In this document: positions 8,329 to 16,286 of the stretch, one piece after another | How positions within the stretch are numbered: the first letter of the stretch is position 1 | How the letters are laid out: each line of letters starts with the position of its first letter | NCBI RefSeq assembly: GCF_033097485.1 | Contig: NZ_AP028634.1 | Span: 124,001-188,000, forward strand | Direction: 5' to 3' | Source: Pyrofollis japonicus | GTDB taxonomy: Archaea; Thermoproteota; Thermoprotei_A; Sulfolobales; Pyrodictiaceae | Length of the DNA: 64,000 nt | Notes under the pieces: generated by a model | The model's database searches: none | What the model saw: the letters and a program-made list of their open reading frames with translations, nothing else | Told to the model about the DNA's origin: nothing | Made by a program: the position numbers and the translations under genes

Positions 8329-8915
8329 GACGCGGCGTGTCCTCCGCAAGCGAGGCGATCCTAAACCTGCGAGGCATGGGCGCATTCATACCATATGCTA
8401 GAATAGAGGACCTTGTAAGGAAGACCGGTGAAGCAGTAATAGCTGTTGACGAGTCAGCGCTTAACCTCGTACGCTTATGGGCCAAGAAGAGAGGGTACGG
8501 CGTCACCCAGGTCTCTCCAGGTGTACTCCGCATCACGGCCTCAGCTATGCCGGCGACAGAGGAGGTTGCTGAGGAGCTACTGCTCGAAATAGCTGATAGG
8601 GAATGGGACAGCGAGCTCTCAAAGAAGCTCTCCGATATCTCTACAGTTGTAGAGATAGTGCTCAAGGCACCAATACTGTACCGTGGGAGAATCGATAAGG
8701 CAGAGATAGGCAGAATAGTTAGGAGGAAGGGCACCCTCCTGCTGAGATTCCACATAGGGGCTTCCGACTACTTCTTCGCGGTCAGAGGTGCCAGAGTGAT
8801 TGCAGCTGCAAGCGTAGGGGCACCGCTTAACCCCATGCAGGCGCGAAATGTTCTACAGACGGCGCTTAAGGATAAGAATGCATCGATCACGGTTTACGAC
8901 ATAAGCAGTATTTAA
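8322..8915 (+). CDS. Hypothetical signalling-cluster protein with a C-terminal PATAN/DUF2226-like domain
   Basis: The GTG at 8322 overlaps the end of the preceding gene (stop 8326-8328), implying translational coupling; GTGs at 8325 and 8337 are alternatives. Of 197 residues, the C-terminal 80 have the pattern of the small beta-rich domains found in PATAN or DUF2226 proteins: a G-I strand, then KGTLLLRF, a YFFAVRGARVIAAASVG hairpin and an ALKDKNASITVYDI end. The N-terminal half is alpha/beta and unrecognised. No catalytic residues are evident. Such domains usually mediate protein contacts in signalling. The domain name is from pattern memory and was not verified. Confidence 0.5.
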   Translation: MVRRGVSSASEAILNLRGMGAFIPYARIEDLVRKTGEAVIAVDESALNLVRLWAKKRGYGVTQVSPGVLRITASAMPATEEVAEELLLEIADREWDSELSKKLSDISTVVEIVLKAPILYRGRIDKAEIGRIVRRKGTLLLRFHIGASDYFFAVRGARVIAAASVGAPLNPMQARNVLQTALKDKNASITVYDISSI

Positions 8916-8936
8916 TCCCCTTAGAGCCTTTTAGGG

Positions 8937-9767
8937 CTAAGAGACATGATAGACTACGGCCACTGATGCGTCGTCCTCGAATCTGCCCATACGTGTCCTC
9001 ACTCTCCTCAGGAGCTCCGCGGCAAGGTTCTCGCCCGCCTCGGCGAGCTTGGGTATCTCTGGCGCTAGCTCGGTGAGCGACTCGGCGAGAGCGGCAGGAT
9101 CTACCCCATCTGTTGCCGCAACGTATACTCGGCCCGGCTCGCTGTCAGCTAGAAGCAGGACCGGGTGGCCCTTCGCGCCACCGCCTATCGCCACGTATCT
9201 CGAGACGCGTACTCCTTGGTAGAATTGCGGCAACGCGCCCCACGCAACCCATAGCTCTTCTTTGCTCGAGCCAACGCCCGTAGACGTGACTATTCCATCA
9301 CCGAGTAGCATGAACCCTACATTGGTTCCGCCGAACAAGATCACGAGCAGCGTAGAGGATGGCATGCCTTCTCCTTTCCTAGTTGGCTGGATGAAGCCTA
9401 TCTCAACAACATCGTGTACGGTCATCGGCTTAGTACAAGGTTCTCCATTCTTACTGCACTCAGCGTAATAGCGCCTCTTTATCTCGGCAACAACCGATGC
9501 ATCCTCTACGCTGCTCTCTGCTGCAACTTTCGACAACAAGTCTAGGCATCGCTTCATCGTGGTGAAGGAGAGGCCTTGGCTCAGGAACCGGCGACATGCA
9601 ATGCTCGCAGCGGATACTGCTAGGAACGATGCTCCTCCACCACCGGTTGTCGAGACGCCGTCAGCAACCATTGCTACGCCGTAGTCGTGTCCAGGGCTAA
9701 TCCACGCAGCAATATCGTCTTCGCCGTGTACCGTGTTTAGTGTCGCAACCCATGCTTCCCATGCCAC
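8937..9767 (-). CDS. PP2C-family protein phosphatase
   Basis: A 276-residue metal-dependent Ser/Thr phosphatase. The canonical metal and structural motifs are present: VADGVS (Asp36), a PSSTLLVILF strand, MLLGDG (Asp158), VAATDGVD (Asp221) and EDDASV (Asp266/Asp267). There is no membrane segment. It should remove phosphate from Ser/Thr, and the obvious partner is the kinase-like protein about 1.8 kb away. It is the only minus-strand gene in the cluster and is divergent from the gene starting at 9866, with 98 bases between. Three cysteines near residues 104-112 form a local CxxxxxxxC region of unknown meaning. Confidence 0.85.
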   Translation of the reverse strand: MAWEAWVATLNTVHGEDDIAAWISPGHDYGVAMVADGVSTTGGGGASFLAVSAASIACRRFLSQGLSFTTMKRCLDLLSKVAAESSVEDASVVAEIKRRYYAECSKNGEPCTKPMTVHDVVEIGFIQPTRKGEGMPSSTLLVILFGGTNVGFMLLGDGIVTSTGVGSSKEELWVAWGALPQFYQGVRVSRYVAIGGGAKGHPVLLLADSEPGRVYVAATDGVDPAALAESLTELAPEIPKLAEAGENLAAELLRRVRTRMGRFEDDASVAVVYHVS

Positions 9768-9865
9768 TCTAACGCACCTCTATTTGGTACGTGGAAACTT
9801 TTGTCCCGAACCTATGTGTTTAAAGCGTGGAGCTATAACTCTACACCCTCGTAGGGGAAATATAC

Positions 9866-10627
9866 GTGGCACGGACGCGGAGAGACGTCGTCATAGACGT
9901 TTACGCTGACTGTGACCAGGTATTGAAGCTCATAGAGTCACGTGAGCCGCCTTTCTTCTTCGAGAGCATGGGGAGGCTAATAGAGAAGGGAGAGAAGAAG
10001 GACTCGTATGTGCTCACGTTCGCGTTGCCCGGGAAGGGTAAGGCTCGCGTAGAGATAAGGCTGGGTAGGAAGGGGGACAGCCTCGTCTACGAGTTCAAGG
10101 GAGACGCCAGGGGTGAGACAGTCCTAACGGCTCTCCCCAGGGGACCCAGGTGCAGAGTCTACATAGAGGCCGAGGCGGAGGGCAAGCTGATAGACAAGTA
10201 TGGGGGAGAAGCGCTCAGCAGAGTGGTTAACAGATTCGCGTCAACAATAATCAGCATGTTCCCGGCCTCCCTGCAGCCCAAGGTGCCCAGCGGCAAGCTA
10301 GGCGACATAGTAGTGGAGACACTCAAGCTAATCAATATGGCGCATACGGGTCCAACGGGGGTGAAGGCGGCCAGCATAAAGTCTATTGCACTGAACCTTG
10401 AAGACGCGAAAATAATCAATGTGGATGGCATCGGGGAGGAAGAGGCTGAGAAAATAGCGCCCAAGCTCATAGAGCTATTACGGCAACTCGTAGACTCCAT
10501 GGGCCAGCTTGGTGCAGGAAGTATACGGGGCCTAGCAATAGCGGGAGACAATGCCACGATACATGTTAATATGGGCGGCGGCATAGCAATCATAACGATA
10601 CTCGGCAGAAAGGAAGAAGCGTCATAG
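9866..10627 (+). CDS. SRPBCC-like plus roadblock-like two-domain signalling-cluster protein
   Basis: A 253-residue protein starting at GTG 9866 after AGGGG. The first 135 residues look like an SRPBCC/START-type half barrel: a helix near 15-24, then a run of beta strands and a long C-terminal helix. Residues about 165-248 have the order strand-strand-long helix-strand-strand (SIALNLEDAKIINVDGI, the helix 191-215, RGLAIAGDNATIHVN, GIAIITILG). That pattern resembles the roadblock/LC7 fold, which often binds small GTPases or dimerises. There is no sequence motif to prove either fold. It is divergent from the PP2C gene and 87 bases upstream of the vWA gene. Confidence 0.45.
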   Translation: MARTRRDVVIDVYADCDQVLKLIESREPPFFFESMGRLIEKGEKKDSYVLTFALPGKGKARVEIRLGRKGDSLVYEFKGDARGETVLTALPRGPRCRVYIEAEAEGKLIDKYGGEALSRVVNRFASTIISMFPASLQPKVPSGKLGDIVVETLKLINMAHTGPTGVKAASIKSIALNLEDAKIINVDGIGEEEAEKIAPKLIELLRQLVDSMGQLGAGSIRGLAIAGDNATIHVNMGGGIAIITILGRKEEAS

Positions 10628-10714
10628 CGCCACGTAGTCGCGGTTATGATTCACCCCCTAGTCTTGCCTTGGTGGAGCCCTTTCGTAATGCTCTAGCCTA
10701 GTGGTGTGGCCGGC

Positions 10715-11506
10715 ATGGCGATTCCCTCGAGCATTCTCCGGGTGCTTAAGAGGAGGCCGCTAAGCTACACTGTCCTCATAGTCTTTGTCCTAGACCGTTC
10801 TCTCAGCATGAGCGAGCCCAAGACGTATGATCATCGCAGCAAGTGGGAGCACCTGGTAGAGCTTGTGGAAAGGCTTGTCCAGAGGCTTGCGAGGAGCAAC
10901 ATGGCCCCCGTCTTCCGTGTAGGCTATGTATGGTTTAGCGACGACGTGCAGACAGTGAGGAGTGGTAACAGCCTATACTACCCAGTTACAGAAGATAATC
11001 CCGCTCTGCAGATCTTCCGAGAAAGCCTAAAAGAGAACAAGCCCTACGGCATGACCGCTATGGCTGATGCCTTGGCCTCTGTCAGGGAGATCGTCGAGGA
11101 ATATATTAGGGATGAGACGCTTCCATCAGAGAAGTATGTGACTGTTTTCCTCTTCACCGATGGCAAAGAGACTAAGAGGACGCCGGAAGACGTTGTAGAG
11201 GAGGCCGAGAAGCTTACGAACGAGACAGCCGAGAAGCTTAGACAGCTCAATCCTCGCAACCGTCTGGGGCTAGCCACAATAGCGCTGGGACTGGATGCTG
11301 ACCGCGAGACGCTGAGAGCCATAGCCTCCTTCTTGCGGGATGCGCAGAGAAAGGTGCTCGAAGAGCGTGGATTACTAGAGATTGTTGACCCACCCTACCA
11401 CGAGAAGATGTTCATTGATGCACCCCGCGACGACAAGATAACCAAGGAGTGGGAGGAGGCTGTAAGGAGGTTCGTCGAGAGACTGAGCGAGACCGCCGTC
11501 TACTAG
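10715..11506 (+). CDS. von Willebrand factor A-domain protein (TerY-like)
   Basis: I prefer the ATG at 10715, preceded by GGTGTGG; a GTG at 10706 would add three residues. The 263-residue product is almost entirely one vWA domain with an intact metal-ion-dependent adhesion site: Asp27-x-Ser29-x-Ser31 (DRSLS), Thr114 (GMTAMADA) and Asp149 (FTDGKE). There is no signal peptide or transmembrane helix, so it acts in the cytoplasm, as TerY proteins do. vWA domains bind partners through the metal ion. With the PP2C gene upstream and the kinase-like gene downstream, it completes a vWA-phosphatase-kinase set. Confidence 0.85.
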   Translation: MAIPSSILRVLKRRPLSYTVLIVFVLDRSLSMSEPKTYDHRSKWEHLVELVERLVQRLARSNMAPVFRVGYVWFSDDVQTVRSGNSLYYPVTEDNPALQIFRESLKENKPYGMTAMADALASVREIVEEYIRDETLPSEKYVTVFLFTDGKETKRTPEDVVEEAEKLTNETAEKLRQLNPRNRLGLATIALGLDADRETLRAIASFLRDAQRKVLEERGLLEIVDPPYHEKMFIDAPRDDKITKEWEEAVRRFVERLSETAVY

Positions 11507-11563
11507 GCGAAGCGGGGGTGACCGGTCCTGAAGGTCGTCCTTGTTTTCCCGGATAGAGGAGTC

Positions 11564-12574
11564 GTGGAGACCGATACAAAGCAATGGGAGTTCCTGGACA
11601 GCGGCGGAGAGGCCGACATATATGAGGCAGTGATAAAAGGTAGAAGGTACATTGTCAAGGTGTTTACTGAGAAGCAGACAGCCCTAGCCAAGCCCGTTGA
11701 AAGAGTATCCGAGATGCTTGGCCGCCTTGTCCGACTCAGAGCCAGGTGCAGGGGGAGGCTTCCAAGGAGCCTTATTGGCCGGGGATTCCCTATAGCTGTC
11801 GGCTCGGTGGGAGATAAGGCTGTACTAGTATTCCGCTACGTGGACGGCTTCGAGACGCTCGCTGAGATAGCGAATAGCTTCGAGAAGCTTAGACAATACC
11901 TCTCCGAGCACGACGCGTCCTCGAGAAAGGATATGGCGCTTGACGTTCTCCTCGGAATAGCTTGCTTGGAGCTAGCCGACATAGTGCACGTTGACCTCAC
12001 CACGTCCAATACAGCCCATGGATCGATTGATGGGCTGAAATGGGTCTACCTCTTCGACGTAGAGACAGCAGCCGTAATGGGTCTCGAGGACTACCCCCTA
12101 TCCGTCATACCTGCTAGGGACGCCCACTATATGCTAGTTGACTCTCTTGAGCAGGCAGGCATTCCTCTCCGTGCACCAGAGCCGGCAGACCTTCCACTAG
12201 CGCTCATACCCTCTAAGATGCCGCCAGAGTACCTCTCATGGACCATGTGGACCCCGGTCTGGTACGGGTTACAGCTCGTGTCGTTCGTCTATCTCGGTAC
12301 CAGTCCCTTCCACGGCCTCCCAGCTATAACGATTGATTATTGGCTCGAGGTCGTGGAGCACGAGAAAGAGAGGGGATTCGACCCAGTGTGGCCGCCGCGC
12401 GCCTTGCACGAGCTAGGTATGCTCGAGGCGAGCGAGTACAGAGAGCTAAAGGAGCATTGGGACCTGCTTGGAGAAGGCTTTACAAGGGCCATGTACACGG
12501 TGTTCGTCGAAGACATTGCCGCGAAGCGGCGGACACCCTCCATCAGCGTATCGGCGATAGCTGGTATTAGGTAG
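11564..12574 (+). CDS. Protein-kinase-fold protein of the vWA/PP2C/kinase triad
   Basis: Numbered from GTG 11564 (336 residues): a glycine loop LDSGGEADIY (11-20), the ATP-binding lysine Lys32 (YIVKVF), a catalytic loop HVDLTTSN with His142, Asp144 and Asn149, and the metal-binding Asp165 in LFDVE. The usual DFG is DVE. The lysine, catalytic Asp, Asn and metal Asp are all kept, so activity is plausible. The C-terminal 130 residues are helical and specific to this protein. Translation may start earlier: the frame is open from 11522, and a CTG at 11528 sits 6 bases after GGGGGTGA and would add 12 residues including a beta strand. It should phosphorylate a cluster partner and be opposed by the PP2C protein. 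Confidence 0.7.
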   Translation: METDTKQWEFLDSGGEADIYEAVIKGRRYIVKVFTEKQTALAKPVERVSEMLGRLVRLRARCRGRLPRSLIGRGFPIAVGSVGDKAVLVFRYVDGFETLAEIANSFEKLRQYLSEHDASSRKDMALDVLLGIACLELADIVHVDLTTSNTAHGSIDGLKWVYLFDVETAAVMGLEDYPLSVIPARDAHYMLVDSLEQAGIPLRAPEPADLPLALIPSKMPPEYLSWTMWTPVWYGLQLVSFVYLGTSPFHGLPAITIDYWLEVVEHEKERGFDPVWPPRALHELGMLEASEYRELKEHWDLLGEGFTRAMYTVFVEDIAAKRRTPSISVSAIAGIR

Positions 12575-12717
12575 CACTAAGTGTCTTCTCAGCTACTCTT
12601 GGCCCACGGATGCACCCACGGGAATCGATTACCCGGCGATGGCGCTGCCGGAGCGGAGGCAGCGGCTGGAGAAGTTTTTCATTCCCTAGTTCTAACTATG
12701 TGTGGGAGGGGTTTGTA

Positions 12718-13482
12718 GTGGGAGTGGAGACCGTTCTTGAGTCAGCCGAGAACAAGCTAGCAGCAATAATGACCTTGGCCTCCTCTGTTGACGGCGTAGA
12801 CATCGTTGTGGGTGTTCACGAGGGCCTCATATATAGGGTTGAGTCGCCGAAGCCCGAGATGCAGGCATATGCTACCGAGCTGGCTCGGCTCGCAGACGTC
12901 TACCTCAAGGCGGCGTCAACAAGTGTTGCGGGAAAGGCCTCTGTCGTACTCACCAATCATAGGGAGAAATCGATTCTTGCAGCAGATGTTGGGGAGGGAT
13001 ACTCGGTACTAGTCCTCGGGGAACACGCAGCTATCGAGGGGCTTCTTGAACCAGTCGTAAGAATAGTTGAGGGGAGGCCTCTTCGCTGCCCCAAGTGTGG
13101 TGCACTCCTCGAAGTATTCACAATGACTTGCCCCAACTGTGGCCGAAGAGTCGCATTCGGGGCCCGGAGTTGCCCCTTCTGCGGAGCAGATCTCTCGGTA
13201 AAGAAGTGCCCAAATTGTGGCACAATGCTGCGCCTAGTTGAGAGGAGGCTGGAGCCTGTCGGCGAGGCTCGGGCAGAGGAGAGGGAAGAGGCAGCAGCCA
13301 TAGTTGAGACAAGTGTTGCCAGGGGCCAGCGTATCGGGGCATGGAGCGTAGTCTTGGCGACAATTGGTGCAGCGGCGTACTTCGCGCTGGTAGGCCTGCT
13401 GGGCCTCCCGCTCGGCAAGTCGATAATTGCGGGCATCGTGCCCATAGCTGCCAGCTACGTAATAAGCGCTATGAAGGGCTAG
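12718..13482 (+). CDS. Roadblock-like domain, double zinc ribbon and two transmembrane helices
   Basis: The GTG at 12718 is preceded by GGGAGGGG at 6 bases and begins right at the domain, so I use it rather than the in-frame ATG at 12610. In the 254-residue product, residues about 8-115 show a roadblock/LC7-like strand-helix order. Four CxxC pairs follow (124/127, 138/141, 152/155, 164/167), a double zinc ribbon. Two transmembrane helices (about 208-228 and 232-250) end the protein. It could anchor the otherwise soluble cluster proteins at the membrane. Zinc binding is a firm inference; the roadblock assignment is tentative. Confidence 0.6.
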   Translation: MGVETVLESAENKLAAIMTLASSVDGVDIVVGVHEGLIYRVESPKPEMQAYATELARLADVYLKAASTSVAGKASVVLTNHREKSILAADVGEGYSVLVLGEHAAIEGLLEPVVRIVEGRPLRCPKCGALLEVFTMTCPNCGRRVAFGARSCPFCGADLSVKKCPNCGTMLRLVERRLEPVGEARAEEREEAAAIVETSVARGQRIGAWSVVLATIGAAAYFALVGLLGLPLGKSIIAGIVPIAASYVISAMKG

Positions 13483-13555
13483 GGCTCTTTGTAAGGTCTG
13501 CTAACCCGTTTAAGCCGCCCACAAGGAGGACAATGTAATGGGTGGTGGCCGGTAA

Positions 13556-14314
13556 ATGGTGTATCCTTCTCGGGGCCGCCGTGTCTGGAGCGGAACAGTC
13601 CGCGACCTCTCCATTGTTAACGCGCTCCGCGAGCTAATAGGCCTAGGCAATGGGCGCCTCGTCTACCGCGCACCCGACGGAGCAGTATTCATGCTAGAGG
13701 TTTCAAGCGACGGCAGAGCAGGGTGCCTAGGCGAGACGGGGACAGCTAGTCTCCGGGGAGAAGAATGCCTAACTGAGTTCGCGAGGAGGGTGCTGAGCGG
13801 TGATGGGAGCGTAGAGATAGTTGAGCTTACCAGGGCCGAGACGGCGCTTGATTTCAGCGCTGAGCCAGCAACACTATTGTCGAAAGGTGTAGAAGCTTTA
13901 CGCGATCTCGTAGAGCTTCTGGGTGCTACACTCGGAGCCGAGAAGGGGGCTGCAGCTACAGTGCCAGCCACTGCTGTGGTAAATGTTGAGGAGAAGCTTC
14001 GCAGCCTCCGTAACATATCCGAGCTGTTCAACCCGCTTGCCGCGGCCGCCATTATTGCTCAGGGAGATAGGCTGTTCTTCGAGAAACCGGACTCTGTGTG
14101 CGCTGATATAGCTGCCGAGATACTCCAGGTACCCGATGTGCGGGCAGTAGTGCTCTGCGAACACGGGGAGGAGAAACTAACAGTGCTTATAGAGAAGGGT
14201 GTGGTGAAGCCGTTGCTTGAGCGTGGTGACGGGACTGTGCTGCTCGGACGCGAGGCCGCTGCACGTGCCGCCACGATACCGGCTACAAAGGCAACTGTCT
14301 ACATAGTGCACTAG
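13556..14314 (+). CDS. Hypothetical signalling-cluster protein, PATAN-like plus roadblock-like
   Basis: A 252-residue soluble protein starting at ATG 13556. Residues about 8-105 resemble the small beta-rich module also seen in the proteins at 6850-8328 and 8322-8915: a helix-rich start, GNGRLVYRA, a VFMLEVSSDGRAGCLG hairpin, a helix and a GSVEIVEL strand. Residues about 140-250 have a roadblock-like order of strands around one helix. There are no catalytic motifs. It is last in the plus-strand run of the cluster, and its stop overlaps the convergent peroxiredoxin stop by 4 bases, which fixes the 3' border of the cluster. Confidence 0.45.
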   Translation: MVYPSRGRRVWSGTVRDLSIVNALRELIGLGNGRLVYRAPDGAVFMLEVSSDGRAGCLGETGTASLRGEECLTEFARRVLSGDGSVEIVELTRAETALDFSAEPATLLSKGVEALRDLVELLGATLGAEKGAAATVPATAVVNVEEKLRSLRNISELFNPLAAAAIIAQGDRLFFEKPDSVCADIAAEILQVPDVRAVVLCEHGEEKLTVLIEKGVVKPLLERGDGTVLLGREAAARAATIPATKATVYIVH

Positions 14315-14781
14315 GAGCTGTTTGCTGCTAGGCGTTTAACAGCCTCGAGTGCCAGGTCGGCGTGCTTCTCAGCCGGCCTAATATTCTTCAGAACTTCCAC
14401 TATCTTGCCGTCACGGTTTATTATGAATGTTACTCTCTGGGCGCTCGGCCTCTTGGTTCCCTCCTTTAGTACGCCGTAGAGGCTCGCTATCTTGCCCTCG
14501 GGGTCGCTTATTAGCTTGAACCGGAGGCCGAGCTTCTCCGCGAACCTCTTGTTCCTCTCCGGAGGATCGGTCGAGGCTCCTAGGACTACTGCGCCAAGCT
14601 TCTCGAACTCTGGTAGGAGTTCGTTGAATCGCTGTGCTTCGCGCGTACAGCCACTCGTCATTGCTCTTGGGTAGAAGTAGAGAACCACTATCTTGCCTCG
14701 TAGGTCGCTGAGGCGAATCTTCTCCCCGGTGTGGAGTACTGCTTCAAAATCGGGTGCTTCTTGGCCGGGGCTCAGAACCAT
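14311..14781 (-). CDS. Peroxiredoxin, Bcp/PrxQ family
   Basis: A 156-residue protein with the AhpC/TSA thioredoxin fold. The peroxidatic Cys45 is in MTSGCTREA, where the family more often has TPGCT. There is no cysteine at position 50, so it lacks the usual PrxQ resolving cysteine and is probably a 1-Cys enzyme using an outside reductant. It reduces hydrogen peroxide and organic peroxides in the cytoplasm. It is transcribed towards the signalling cluster and overlaps the last gene there by 4 bases. That is tail-to-tail contact, not an operon. Confidence 0.9.
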   Translation of the reverse strand: MVLSPGQEAPDFEAVLHTGEKIRLSDLRGKIVVLYFYPRAMTSGCTREAQRFNELLPEFEKLGAVVLGASTDPPERNKRFAEKLGLRFKLISDPEGKIASLYGVLKEGTKRPSAQRVTFIINRDGKIVEVLKNIRPAEKHADLALEAVKRLAANSS

Positions 14782-14855
14782 TGTCCTTCCTGCCCTCCGC
14801 GCGTCCCTCGCGGAAGAGTATTTTCCTTTAACGCTTGTTTATAAGGTTTAGGAGC

Positions 14856-15575
14856 CTAGATTACGACAGGGAGGTCTACGCTATAGAGAACTATCCTTGC
14901 ACCCCGAGGATCAAAGCTCATCGCCACAGCCTTGACGACGACCCCCTTCTCAATAGCCTTCTTTACGAGGCCCGGCAGGACGGGGTCTGCTTCACGGTAA
15001 AGGGTAAGCCCCCGGGCACCAGGAATACCAGCAATGAAGACGAGGAAAGCTCTTTTACCAGACTCCGCCAGCCTCGTCAACTCCTCGACATGCCTCCTCC
15101 CCCTCATGCTCGCCGGGTCAGGATAGGCCGCAAGATCCCCGGGGAGACGAAGAGTAGCGCTCTTAACCTCCACGTACACATCTTCGTCACCACACCGAAG
15201 CAAGTAGTCTAGGAGCGAGCCACCTACCCTCGGATTGCGGGAAATAACCCTGCAGCCGCGAAGCCAAGGAATAACGCCCTTCTCAACGGCCTTCTCGAAG
15301 CCGCGCATCTGCAAACCAGTATCAATTAGCGCTGCCTCACGGTACCCCGGACACTCTACAGCAACCAAGCGGTACTGCGTCTTCCCACCACTCCTCGGCA
15401 GGCAGTACGCCCGCCTCCCCTCCTCCAAGAAGCCACGAAGCCTACTAGTATTATTGGTATGGGCGAGATACTCCACGCCACTCCTCCTAACGAGTATCAC
15501 GAAGCGGTTAAGCCTCCTAACAATACTGCACTCAACGACGCCCTCCAAGGAGAATAACTCGATGCTTCCCACCAC
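14856..15575 (-). CDS. sfsA: SfsA-family protein
   Basis: A 239-residue protein, the usual SfsA length. The family core is clear: an N-terminal OB-like half with RFVILVRRSGVEYLAHTNN, then SRNPRVGGSLLDYLL, the VEVKSATL motif of a restriction-endonuclease-like fold, and AAYPDPASMRGRRHVEEL. In E. coli SfsA affects maltose metabolism and binds nucleic acid; in archaea the role is not established. It is monocistronic, with the peroxiredoxin gene 74 bases downstream on the same strand. Confidence 0.85.
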   Translation of the reverse strand: MVGSIELFSLEGVVECSIVRRLNRFVILVRRSGVEYLAHTNNTSRLRGFLEEGRRAYCLPRSGGKTQYRLVAVECPGYREAALIDTGLQMRGFEKAVEKGVIPWLRGCRVISRNPRVGGSLLDYLLRCGDEDVYVEVKSATLRLPGDLAAYPDPASMRGRRHVEELTRLAESGKRAFLVFIAGIPGARGLTLYREADPVLPGLVKKAIEKGVVVKAVAMSFDPRGARIVLYSVDLPVVI

Positions 15576-15762
15576 CTACCTCCCGGGGCTAGAAAAAATC
15601 ATAGTACTTCGAAAAAATTGCTAGCTGATAGTTCCTACACTTGCTGCACACGGTAGTAAAAACGTTGAAAACTACCAGATATAAGTAGAACCAGTATAAA
15701 CAATTCCGGAACCCGTATTAGAGCAAGATAGTCTAATAAAAAGTGGAAGGAAGCGACCACAA

Positions 15763-15939
15763 ATGGTCGAACCCGGCATAGTCTATATGCTCATAATCTT
15801 CCCCATACCAGCCATAGCCCTCGGACTATTCCTTGCAGCACTCATCGACCAGCTCTACAAGGATCTCCATAACTGGGTCGTGGAGCATTACATAACGCAC
15901 GCTCATATAAGTGCAAGGAAACACCATATGGGCTCGTAG
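15763..15939 (+). CDS. 58-residue single-span membrane protein with a His-rich tail
   Basis: ATG 15763 to TAG 15937-15939. One transmembrane helix covers residues about 6-29 (IVYMLIIFPIPAIALGLFLA and on). An amphipathic cytoplasmic or extracellular segment follows, with six histidines among the last 24 residues. A GGAAGG lies about 12 bases upstream and a TATA-like GTATAAAC at 15694-15701. T-rich runs follow the stop at 15949-15953 and 15975-15979. The isolated gene with its own promoter and terminator signals and a coherent membrane topology argues that it is real. It could be a small subunit of a membrane complex, but no partner is nearby. Confidence 0.55.
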   Translation: MVEPGIVYMLIIFPIPAIALGLFLAALIDQLYKDLHNWVVEHYITHAHISARKHHMGS

Positions 15940-15948
15940 CAGCCACGC

Positions 15949-15979
15949 TTTTTCTGCACGCACCCCTCCACCTCTTTTT
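15949..15979 (+). terminator. T-rich terminator region after the small membrane protein
   Basis: Two runs of five T (15949-15953 and 15975-15979) lie within 40 bases of the stop codon. Archaeal termination commonly occurs at T-tracts without a hairpin. Confidence 0.4.
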
Positions 15980-16286
15980 ACTAGGCCAAAACAGTAATGG
16001 AGTCTAGCTGGGCCTGCTCCGCTGCTTCATCTAGCCGGCTCCTTTCATCCAGGAAGCCCATACGGTTCCACAAGGTTGCCGTTCTACGGGTTTGCTTTAT
16101 AGATATTGAGTACTCCTGGAACCTTCCCCGGGGTGCAGTGTTCTGAAGCGCCACGAGGTCTGCGCTCCTAGACCAGACTGGGGCAAGAGAACTAGGTTAG
16201 CAAGGGCTCTCCTCAGCCCATATGCTGGGAGGCTATCGTCCTATGTCTCGATAAGGGCTCGGGAGGTTGGCCTCGGCAGGAAATGG
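15980..16286. other. Gene-poor stretch before the DUF364 gene
   Basis: No RNA gene, repeat or convincing small gene is visible from 15980 to 16107. From 16110 onward the frame of the DUF364 gene is open, and its translation looks coding from about 16200, so the right-hand part is probably the 5' end of that gene. Confidence 0.4.

Noticed and set aside
12610-12717. Upstream start for the roadblock/zinc-ribbon protein
   Set aside because: The first 36 residues are Arg/Ser/Trp-rich and non-domain-like, while GTG 12718 has a strong Shine-Dalgarno site.
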